Assembly (NCBI GenBank): GCA_918026815.1
Contig: CAKJVC010000073.1
Coordinates: 62,001-126,000, forward strand
DNA from: Chalara sp. BL73
Taxonomy: Eukaryota > Ascomycota > Leotiomycetes > Helotiales
Direction: 5' to 3'
DNA: 64,000 bases
Of the stretch, positions 33,766 through 44,000 are shown in pieces. Within the stretch, counting starts at the first letter, position 1. Each line of letters begins with the position of its first letter. The notes under the pieces are model-generated. The model did no database searches. It saw nothing but the letters and a program-made list of their open reading frames with translations, and had not been told where the DNA came from. Made by a program: the position numbers and the translations under genes.

Positions 33766-33939
33766 TGTCACGTCGCGTGCTCTCAAGCACACGTGATCCA
33801 TATTAGGCGAGCTCCCCGAGCTCCTCGTGTATATATAGCCTGCTCTCCTCGAGCTCCCTCTTCCTTCTTTAGCTATAGATTCTCGTATTGCACCACCGTT
33901 GCCCTCTGTATCTGTAGATCCACAGCGCGTGCCGTGACA
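33766..33939 (+). repeat. Gypsy 3' LTR (174 bp)
   Basis: It has the same ends and internal TATA box as the 5' LTR, with two or three differences. The base after it (33940) is already inside sequence of the TcA toxin relic, so this LTR marks a rearrangement point. Confidence 0.9.
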
Positions 33940-34919
33940 CCAGCGCAGTGAAAGCAGGCTCTGCCGCCGTCAAGATGGCCGCTATGGTCACGGCCGACAT
34001 GGGCGCTCAGGCTGGCCGCAAGGCCCAACTAACGCGCCAGCTGCAGGAACGGCGGCTGCAGGCCAACATCCACGGCCGCGAGCTGAAGGCGATCGACAAG
34101 CAGGTCGAGATCCAGCGGGTCCGCGTGCGCGAGGCCACTAAGGCTATCCAGGTCCAGCGGTCCGAGGTCGAGGACGCAAAGCAGACAGAGGCCTGGTACC
34201 GCTCCAAGTACACCAACGAGCAGCTCTACGCGTACATGGAGAAGAGCATGCGAGGCCTCTACTTCCAGGCCTACACGCTCGCCATGAGCATGGCGCGCCG
34301 CACAGAGAGCGCACTCTCCTTCGACCAACGGCGCAAAATCTCTATCGTCCGGCCAACGGGGTACTGGAACGCCGCCCACGACGGGCTCTTTGCCGCAGAT
34401 AACCTGTACCTCGACCTGAAGCGGCTCGAGGCCGCGCACATGGAGAGCCCGGGCGCCGACTACGCCATTAGCAAGACCGTCTCGCTGCGGCAAATCGACC
34501 CGCTCGCCCTCCTCCGTCTCCGCATTAGCGGCGCAACCGACTTCGCTTTCGACGAACTGCTCTTCGACATCGACTTCCCAGGCCACTACATGCGTCGGTT
34601 CCGCAGCATATCCGTCTCCCTCCCCGCCATTACCGGCCTTTACACCCCTATCAACGCCACACTAATACTACTCCAGCACAAATACCGCGTGCGCCGCCCT
34701 TCCAGCGCCGCCTCCTACCTCGCCTCGCAGCGCGACCCCAGCAACGGTAGTGACGCCTTCCGCAGCGACCACATCCCCATCTGCAGCATCGCCATCAGCT
34801 CCGGAGCCAGCGACTCTGGCGTCTTCGAGCTCGACTTCGGCGGGCCGCGCTACATGCCCTTTGAGGGAGCTTCCCGGAGAATACTCCATTCATCGCCTAT
34901 TTGCTTCAATACCCAGTAA
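33940..34919 (+). pseudogene. Tc (ABC) toxin TcA subunit, C-terminal fragment
   Basis: About 320 residues match the C-terminal part of bacterial-type TcA proteins, the region next to the pore-forming coiled coil and the TcB-binding domain. It runs from a long Arg/Gln-rich helical stretch through RSKYTNEQLYAYM, DLKRLEAAHME, LDPLALL-like (RQIDPLALLRL) and DFPGHYMRR to the FELDFGGPRYMPFEG block. A complete TcA exceeds 2000 residues. Here the 5' part is missing and begins exactly at the gypsy LTR, and the last roughly 100 residues after PFEG are replaced by unrelated sequence. GC content is clearly higher than in neighbouring DNA. Tc genes in fungi are known as bacterial acquisitions. No start codon in context; surely non-functional. 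Confidence 0.8.
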
Positions 34920-34955
34920 GTGTCCCACCCAGATGCAGCATAGAGTGTTCAGCTA

Positions 34956-37351
34956 ATGAGGGCCGCTACAGCGAGCGCTTTTGGGGCGCCGAATTGGTTA
35001 AAGTCTTTCATACTTAATAACGATGGGTCCAAAACTAAGCTGAATGAATGGATGAAAGACTCCAAGAATAACGAATACTACACAAGGGCTGCGAGCACTT
35101 TCAGTGAATAGTTCGGTAAGCGGCAACATATGGCGGCCTTTACTCTTGGACTGCACCTGCGAGTTCCGAAACAAAAGTGTACGTAACATCCCTAGAACAA
35201 GTTCGCAACGCCAGATGCTAATCTTGCGTGAAGTAGACGCGAGCTTAGTCAGCTTTGGTATGTTGGGATACCGTGTCCAAGCAAAAGCTCCAGCTCTGCT
35301 GGAAACTAACATACACTTTAGCTCCTAAAGCACTGTATTTGCAGAACTATCCCTACATCACGCCAGAAAGGCAGCGGCAGCTAAAAGCAGGGGACAAGGC
35401 CATGACAGGCGAAACGGGGGACCCGTTCAACTGCTTGTGCTTTAGTGAGATTGTTAAAGAGCGCGAATCATTGCCAGGTACAAAGACTCTACTATAGTCC
35501 GGCAATTTTGCTTCACTAAAAACAAGCTTCGTCGATGCTTGCGAAGGCACTTTTGTCCTCGACCGGAGACTTTTCTTGGAGCGCCACCTACTACTTTACT
35601 TGCAGAAGCTCAACGTCGGCACTTAAATCATTCTTTTGTAGCCGGATATGTTTATTGATAACAAGAATAATGCTATTTTCCAAACTAAGTTCTGTTTCGG
35701 TGTGAACCCTAAAGATGCCAAGAACCGCATAGGCCTGCCGCTACAGATTGCTTCTGACAAGAGTTTTGCTTTCACTCGCACGGGCCTGCAGACGTACGAG
35801 TGGAAGACGTCGCGATGGGCGCCCGGCAGCGGCGATTCTGGCGAAGCGGATCAGAACTTTGTCAAGGATTATGCTGGCTCCAACCAGGCTCCTTTCTGGC
35901 GCAGATACAAGACCAAGACTACAACGTTTACTAAAGTTAGCTAAAAGCTCTACTCGCATCAGATTCTTGTCGAAAAGCGATGTGTGTATAACTATTAGGA
36001 AAGTTACAGTCAGAATAGACTAGACTTCCTCTGTGCTAAAGGCCAGGACATTCAAGGTAGTGGCAAGTACTGGTAGGAAGCGTAAGTAAAATTATTCACT
36101 TCACTATGCAATCGTCGAGCTGACTTTACTTGAAGTTTTATTGATACAGTGACTTGGAGTTTTATTATAGATTTGGCTGTATCCGACGAGTCTAAAGCTG
36201 ATGCCAAAATCCCCAACAGCGTGATTAAACTTTCATTTGTCGGTGTCAAAACGGAAATTAACGTTTCGACCAACGAGGAGCTTCGGCTTTCCACCAACTT
36301 CACCGCTACAGTACCGAGTATAAGTTATGTTCTAGACAATCGGCACGAGAAAATAAAAAAGGCCATAAAATATAGCATTGGTATCAAACTCGGCCGAGCA
36401 GCGCGGAACATTGAAAAGCTTTTCTACCGCATTGGCAGATTTATGTATCCAGGCGCGGGCGAGCTTGCTTTCGGCAAACCTATGATTACAGAACACGGGC
36501 ATATCGTGGCAAGCGTTGACTACTTTGAGTAAGCACACCTGTTTTTACAGAACATGAGAAGTAGGCGAGGACACTGTTTGCTGACTGCCATAAACTACAG
36601 ACCAAAGGCAGACCGCGTTCAATGGATAGTCCCAAAGAAAACCGATCCGGAGGATCCAAAGCACGACTCGCATATCGAGTACAAGTCTGATCTATCTGCT
36701 TCCAAGCTTGCGCTGCGCCTTTTCTGGACGGTCAAAAAGACTACCTTCAGCGATTACAGTCTACTTACACCGTGCTTTAAATTGGTGCTGCATACGGCGA
36801 ACAAAACCGACCATAAATTGAGCTTCACAGCGATCAGATTAATCATTTACCGTATGAAGAATATAGGTAATAAACGGTTATACAATACCAAGTAGTCTGA
36901 GTGGAAGAAGAAGCCGGGAACAAAGGACACATAGGACATCCAAGCCGAGAACATTGAAGACAGGACAGAGTTATGCGTTGTGCCAAAGCTTACTAACGAC
37001 GAGTTTCTATTTAACATCCGGCCGGTGGTCAAGTCGCGCACGACAGAAAGCAAAAAGCTGCCTGACAGGTTCATTATGCTAAGTGATCCGGCGTTTAGCT
37101 TTGATGTCGAGCTCAACAGCACGAGCTTTCTGAAGAGCGACAAGACTAGCACGTACATTGTGCGAATTAAAGAAATTTGGCAGAAGCTGGCCAAGTCGAG
37201 CACGTCGAGCAAAACGTCGTCTGGCTCGGGCAATAACTATTTTATGATCACGTTTGCGGCTGATAAAACGGTAACGACGAAATGGCTGACCCAGGAAAAG
37301 TCGGATAAAACACGAAGCGTTGAAAGCAAGTCGACCGATACAAAGAAGTAA
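34956..37351 (+). pseudogene. Unknown large protein, broken by many TAG codons
   Basis: From ATG 34956 (MRAATASAFGAPNWLKSF) to TAA 37351, coding-like stretches alternate with stops, mostly TAG (for example 35109). Clear open blocks are 35648-35944, 36149-36532, 36554-36895 and 36980-37351, the last with a Ser/Thr/Lys-rich end. The composition looks protein-like (KFCFGVNPKDAKNRIGLP, HGHIVASVDYFE), but I recognise no family. It sits between the TcA fragment and the convergent TcB-TcC gene, so an accessory role in the same acquired cluster is possible but unproven. The length would be roughly 800 residues. Confidence 0.45.
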
Positions 37352-37836
37352 TCCGTCTTATTTGCTAACTCTGAATACTTTTTTTTTTTGTTGCTTTTTC
37401 AAAACACGCTGGTAGCTGCCACTATTTACGGCCTTATATGTCACTTTTAACAATAATGGAGTTTGATAATATAGCCTGTTTTATGGTGCTTAAACTAGAC
37501 CAGCTATGCATCTCGTTTAATAACACGAATAAAAGTATTACTAGCAACTTTTCCATATTGAGTTAGCGGAATTGGAGAGTCCGCATCGACGACATCGTTG
37601 CGGACGCAAACTTCGATAACGGTTCTAAGTTGTACACCAGCAGACTAACACACGTGCTAGTGTTCGGGGGTTGATTCGGGATAGCGGTAGTACGACCGAG
37701 ATTAAGAATGACTGTAATTACATTAGCACGTTACGCACAGCCTAATAAAATGAGTGCAAACCAAGCTTTTAGCATTCATTATTTATTTATCCTAAGCATG
37801 ATTTGTCTACAACTGTAAATAAAGTAGCCGTGTTAT
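37352..37836. other. Short coding-like remnant and spacer
   Basis: A plus-strand reading from 37458 (MEFDNIACFMVLKLDQL) continues for about 70 codons through one TAG and a TGA, and resembles nothing known. The rest is AT-rich spacer up to the solo LTR. Confidence 0.3.
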
Positions 37837-38010
37837 TGTCACGTCGCGTGCTCCCAAGCACACGTGATCCATATTAGGCGAGCTCCCCGAGCTCCTCGTG
37901 TATATATAGCCTGCTCTCCTCGAGCTCCCTCTTCCTTCCTTAGCTATAGATTCTCGTATAGTACCACAGCTGCCCTCTGTATCTGTAGATCCACAGCTCG
38001 TGCCGTGACA
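37837..38010 (+). mobile_element. Solo gypsy LTR with target-site duplication
   Basis: A single 174-bp LTR of the same family, flanked on both sides by GTTAT (37832-37836 and 38011-38015). The intact 5-bp duplication shows a true insertion followed by LTR-LTR recombination. It lies between the unknown gene and the TcB-TcC relic. Confidence 0.9.
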
Positions 38011-38456
38011 GTTATTGCCTATAGCCTTCTACCAAGCAAAAATCGCTGCTTCCACATTTAATAAAGTGTGTCCGTGAGGACACACTTTTACAGCGTTATT
38101 TAACAAAACATATACTTGAGATGCTTTTGGTACGACCGTAGTTCTACATGTTAATGTAGTCGTAAAACTGGGTCATGCTGCTGTCGATGCGGTGATCCCA
38201 CAGGGGCGTAAGCGAGACGACGGCTACGGCATCGACGTCGAAATGGAGCAATACGCTCGTTTCTGTCCACAGTGCGCGACGACTACAATAACTCACTTTA
38301 TAATAGCTGCCACGAATTTTAAGCAGTTCTTAAAATTCATATCTATGCCGACTTGGTCATTCTTGGGGTCAGCGAGCAGCCGGAAGCCGGAGCCGCGAAG
38401 GCCAGTCGCCGTAGAAAGCTTCGAGGATGATTTTGAATCGCGCCTAAATTTGCTTA
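38011..38456. other. Spacer downstream of the TcB-TcC relic
   Basis: No recognisable gene. A short hairpin-like run (GTGTCCGTGAGGACAC near 38068) and an unsupported plus-strand frame are the only features. Confidence 0.4.
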
Positions 38457-39252
38457 TTATAGTATATGATTTCTGTATCGCTGTCGTAGTATTATTACAT
38501 TCTCCGTTTGTGCTATGTCATGTAATGCTTGACTTTGGAATGCATATTGAAAGGGTTTAAGATCATTAGGCTCGAAAAGTTGTTTCTGTACCAGCCTATT
38601 TGTCGAGGTCGCTAGCTCCGGACTGTACGAGATAGGCATTTTTCGGCTTTCAAGAATGTCATTGATAATTTTATCTTCTATTAAAGCGTTTTCTCTGCTA
38701 CGCATTCGTTTTAGTGTCTCGGGAGTTATTTCTAGCCTATCTGCAAAAACTTTTTGTGTCAGTCGTTAGCTTCTAAGTCTTGACTAGGTTGGAATAAAGG
38801 TCCGTGTCTCTATATACTTCGCGCTAGTACCCGTTTTGGGTGTAGTACTTTTTTATTCTGTTTTCGTTTCGAGCGGTATTAAAAACCGTAGATTTGACGT
38901 TAAATTGCATTACTACCCCATTTTTTGCATGCTTCCAAGCGCAGTCTACGCTCACGCTAAAGTATGCTGTTCCGGAGAACAAATAATTGAAATCACTCGG
39001 TGCTTTTGTTTTAATGTGCTTATATTTTTCGTTCTCGCGTGCATTCAGGAATATTTCGGCGCGCTGCGATGTTGTGCCCCGATAAAGACGAATGAATTGC
39101 TTTTCGCTTAGCTGGGAGGCTACTGAGCTCGTAGTGGGTTGCATATTTCCCTGCTGCGCTTCTAATCGACCTGATAGTCCGGCTTTCGTTGCTTTTTTCC
39201 CTACTGTTTCCCGGGTCATCGAGGTTAATAGGATCATTCCTGACGTAGGCAA
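38457..39252 (-). pseudogene. Variable C-terminal domain of the TcC-like part, possibly ADP-ribosyltransferase-like
   Basis: Downstream of the RHS core the minus strand reads a new domain with LYRGTTSQRAEIF and GTAYFSVSVDCAWKH, then continues past a TAG at about 38824 and a frame change into 38457-38705. In TcC proteins this position holds the strain-variable effector released into target cells. The pattern Arg-Gly, then an aromatic-Ser-x-Ser strand, fits an ART-type fold, but the decisive Glu motif was not identified. Broken by stops and a frameshift. The fold call is inference only. Confidence 0.4.
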
Positions 39253-41030
39253 ACAGGTTCAGTCTATTTGCAACGCTTAAAAGGTCGGCTGATGTCTAGC
39301 GTCTAAGCTAAAGTGCGTAATATCTTGCTCCGCAACAGTACAGTCCGCTCTTTATGTCCCAACGATAGCTGGCAAAGCGGTAGATTCGAGGGGCGTCGGT
39401 GTTTATCGCCTGGTAAGTCCTTGACCCGTACGGCGAATACTCGTGGTATGACACCACTTTGGCGTCGCTGTCGACCGCTAAATACTCGCCAAGCCGGTAC
39501 TGTGTCAGCGTACGAGACAGGCTGGAAGACGCGCGATCTATGAGAGCCACTAGGGACCGCCCAAGGGCGGTATCGCCCACGATCAGTGTCTTGGTCGTCC
39601 GTGACACCTCCAGTCCGTTACTCCGGTAGACTGAGAAAATGTCGCTTATGCTTAAATAACGCACGTTTTTGCCTTTGTTCGGTAGATCCTGGCTAGAAAT
39701 ACGAGTGCTAGAAGCATTGCCGCGACCGATGTGGTACCGATCGGTGACTTTGCGCACACGCGTACTTTCGGCGTTGTAAACATACCACGTCGTCTCAGGA
39801 GTCGCGACTCCCGCTACTTTCTGCGTCGAGAAGGCGCATAGACGGTCGTCATTGTTCTAGGAGAAACAAGAGTAGCCCGGTATAGACGTTATACAGCCGT
39901 GGCGTCCGGCATCGCTCTTGTAGTGATAATCTTCTGTTATGTTACTTACCGCTGTGCGAGTAAGCCGGTTGCTCGTTTCATTGGACAGGATGCAGCTCGG
40001 CTTTTTGTACATATATACTTTCGTCCAACCCGAGTACTCGCTACCGGGGGCATTACGCATTGTTAGCATGTTCTTAGCTTTATTATAAGTGTACGTTTCG
40101 GTATAACGAATTGTTTTTGACCCGCCAGCGGTAGCATCGTTGAAGCTATACGGGAGTAGTTGTTTCGACTCCGGGTTAACTTGTATGCGACCAGTGGTTT
40201 GGATAAGCTGACCAAGGCAGTCATAGCGGTAGTCTTGCGCTAGGGAAACCGAGTCCGTGCCGCCAATAATCATCTTGGCCTTTTCCTCGGTCCGTACGAC
40301 CTTGCCTAGACAGTCATATGCATACGATATGTCCTGCAACACTTGCCTATCAGTGGTGCGCACAGTGTGTGTGGCCACGAGACGTTGCATTTGCCGGTCG
40401 TAAGTGTTTGTTGATTGCGACTTATCGCTGTACTCGATTCGCGTGATTTTGTTGCTAGCATTATACTTTATGTTTTTCGTCGATAATGTGGCTGCGCCTC
40501 TTCTATCTTTATCGAACGATTTGAGAGTCTTTAGCCGTCCGGCGATATCGTACTCGCATCGAGTAGTCCTCAGATCAGGCGAGAAATTCTTTACAAGTAA
40601 GCTTAGAGCATTGTAGCGACACTTAGTCGTGTACGGGCGCTCCTTTAGGGCGGCCTCGTCATTTTCTACAACTGACCAGTCTAATGAGTTTCGGTACTCG
40701 ACCGCATACTTGCGGGTTGACAAAGTGCGGCCACCCAGGACGCCAAAATAGGAATTAGCGAGTAGTCCTGCTCGGTCGTAGCACTTGTGCAACTGGCCGT
40801 GCAAGTTGCCGTGCTTCGTATTAGGCTGCTGCTCGCCGTAAATCTTCCTGATTACTTTAATCTCCGCTGCTAGAGCTTTAGAGGACAGTGTCCAAACGCT
40901 TTTCACTCGCCGGAGTGCGTCGTATTCGAGCCGTCTCCGCGTTCCTCCATCCGTCCATGATAACAGGAGTAGGCTATCACAAGCTGGAAGCATCCAGCGT
41001 TGACCGCTGTCTATACTTCTGGTCCAGAGT
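39253..41030 (-). pseudogene. TcC-like RHS-repeat region
   Basis: The frame 40993-39857 and then 39757-39308 contains YD/RHS repeats (RYDCLGQLIQTTGR, RCEYDIAGRLKTL) and the RHS-associated core (EYLAVDSDAKVVSYHEYSPY, then IYRFASYRWDIKSGLYCCGARYY). In Tc toxins this part forms the shell that encloses and autoproteolytically releases the effector. In the core the usual E-x-x-x-TGL-Y-x-x-RYY pattern is altered (KSGLYCCGARYY). It is continuous in order and strand with the TcB part, forming one fused B-C gene. Several stops, mainly TAG/TAA, interrupt it. Confidence 0.75.
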
Positions 41031-44000
41031 CGCTGGCCGAGGAAGCCGTATTGGACTGTCTCGACCGTGCGATCCAGGCTATCTCTAGTTTTTGCAGCTT
41101 GGCCCTATACGTTATAGTCTACACGAGCGTGCCGTTTATCGGCACTCTTGCCGGTTCAGTGACAATGATATTTCCGCGAGTATCTAAGTGCGTAGTTGTA
41201 GGGGCGTCGGCATACACATCTGATTGGCGCGCTGCTTGTATGCCCTCCGTGGCGGAGTCCTCGGCCATTTGTTTACTGCGCTACGTAGGGAAGTATAAAG
41301 TCCGCGCGAGCCGTTGAAAGTGTAAGCTTAAGTCTTCGTTTTTTCCTGGATTTTTAACTTTGACCGTGTTTCCAGCATTCCACTTTACTCGCGTTCACGG
41401 AGTGAACCGGGTCTTGGTTTAGCTGTGGTCGGGGTGGAGTACCCTAACGACCCGTCCAAAGAAATCTCGTAGCAGCGTCGTGGCAAGAGTCTCAGCTTGA
41501 GTACCGCTGCTGGGGTGCAGGCGGCGGAATGTATAAGACGAGGCTCGCAGGAGTTGGAACTCCTGGGCCGGTCGCTTTTTGTTGTCTTTGATTATATAGC
41601 CGTCAAAATCCTATGTGATGTTACTACCCTTGTCAAGCTCGCTTGATAAAAGTGCAGATTGAATACCTGTGCCAGTGCTGTCCAGGTACGTAATCCGCAC
41701 AGAAATCTGGGAAGTAGAACTACTATCCGTTCTGGCGTGGTCGTGACAAGTAAGCTCGGCAATCCGCGCAGGCAGCCTGGGCGCTTCATTACGCGGCGCT
41801 TCACTTTGGCGATACGAGCTAATGTCATAAATCGTTCTTTTGCTTGCTTTGGCGAGCAAGGAGCGCGCCGTCTCTCTATAAGGCCTGCTGAAAAAGGCTT
41901 CTGAGGTCAGTTGATCGATTTTTTTCTGGAAACTATTCAAAGTATTTGCAATGCTGTCGCTCCTTTTCCCCATGATAGCGACGCCCAAAATGCGCCCGAA
42001 AGGATCAAACGCGGTCTGGGTTCTGTTTCCGTTGGCGTTTGTGATTATAATAGTCAGTAACTTGGCATAGTTACTGACAAACGATGCTGTGCTACCGACA
42101 GTATTGGTGGTGCTCCTCACCAGCAGATTGTACTTGTCAAACTCTTTTTTTGAAATGTTGCCGTACGCATCAATCTGGCCATTAGGGATATAGAAATAAA
42201 TGCGAGCGGCTGTAAGGCGGTGCTCCGAATCGTCATCCCCGAAGATTGAACGCGATGACGGAGTCTACCAGGTATCGCCGAGTTGAACGTAGCCGCCGCA
42301 TTTTAGCTGTCTGGCCAGAGTCGTTGCATCTACAGCAGGCTTTGCGTCATCCAAAGCTTCTTGTAGAAAGCTTGATGTGAAAGCCAACTGGGATTTCTGA
42401 TAAACTATAGAAAACTCATCTAGCACTCCAATGGGTAGTAGTCCGCGCAGATCTGTCGAGGCAAACAGCGTGCGTTCGTCCGCGAGCAAAATACGGTACT
42501 CGTTAGGGTTGTTGTGCTTGAGCTGCTCGCGTACATCGAGATAGATGGGAATATCCACCGCATTCTTCAGAAGTTTTGCGTTATGTTGAGCAAGTGTTTC
42601 TCACGCATACCGGCCCTGCTTTTGTTTGTGAACGGCTGGAAAGACTCGGTATTTACGAATCTCAGCAACGAAAGGAGCGTGGAAATAGCTATTGGACTCG
42701 ACGGGGTTAGTATAGGTCGTTTCAGTGTAAATAACGACGGTCTTTTTTTGCTTTTGCTAGTCGTCGCGGTCCGGAAGTTGGCTGGAGGGTTTGCCGTATT
42801 GTACAAGAGCTTCTAAAAGGACGTTTCCAAAGCAATCCGTCTGCAGGGTGAGGCGATGCTGTATGCGAGATTCGTTAAGCGATAAAGATAATCGGCCTTT
42901 ATCGTCGTTCTTGACCGTCGCTCTCTCGTAGTGTGCTGTAATTTCCTCACGCTTGTGGACTATATACGCTAAGCGAGCCGGTGCGTTTTGTTTTAGCACA
43001 ACCTGGTAGTTCTTCTGTGAGATTAGATACGGAAAGGCAGCTTTTGGGTCTGAGGGGTCAACGCTGAAGACTTCGGTCCGTCGCTCTTTGCCGGCCAGCG
43101 CTCGATATGCTTCCTCGGCGGCTGCCGTATCGAAGCCCAGTGATGCTATCGTGGCGCTAGCAAGGTCGGTATACTGGGACGAGTTTATCTCATAACTCCA
43201 TGGCAGCCTGTCCGGCTCATCTAGCCGTCCTAGACCCACGTAAAACCATTGTCGAGTAAGCACGAGAAGGCGCTGGAACGGTGATACAGTCAGCGAAGAG
43301 TCAAGATTTTTAGCATTTTATGTTTCTACTATCTGAAAGCCACGAAAAAGCTTTTTTGCGTAGTCGTAGTAGCTATTGTAGTAAGCATAACGAGTAGTGA
43401 ACGACGTTTGCGCGACGCGGTCCACCGTCGCGATCTTGGCGACACACTGAAGCGGGAAAGGAAGTTTGGTTGCCCAGAGCGTTCCTAGAAGCTCGTTATC
43501 GCGGTAGAATAAGAACGAGGACCGATAACTGAACGTTGTTTCTAGCCCGATCCCATTCGAACACCGCTTAAGAAGCCCCGGCCGCTGCGGGCCCGAAAGA
43601 TTCACGTAATAAATAGTCGAAAGCCCGCTGCTATTAGCCACGCTGGTGTACAGGTCAGACACTCAGCATAGACATGCAGCACCTTAGGCCCCAAAGTCGA
43701 GAATATCGACGGCGGATGCGTTGCCAAACAAGTTAAAGGACGGCATTACGTGTCTATCACTCTAGCCGTTCTCTGAACGGTTGTAGTATACAATAGTGCT
43801 ATTCTCTGGTCGCACGTAGATCAGATCGGCAGTGCCAGACCCTGTCAGGTCAGCGGTCCGAATGCGCTGCGGCGAGAAAAGGTCACTGGTGGCCATGTGA
43901 AAAGCGTGAGCTATGACAACTTTAGACTCGAACGTGCCGTAACCTGTGTTGGGCCAGTAGCAGATGCTTCCGTTGCGGATCTTTACGATATCAGCTAGGC

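Noticed and set aside
33960..34600. Long minus-strand frames opposite the TcA fragment
   Set aside because: They are antisense shadows of a GC-rich coding sequence with strong codon bias.
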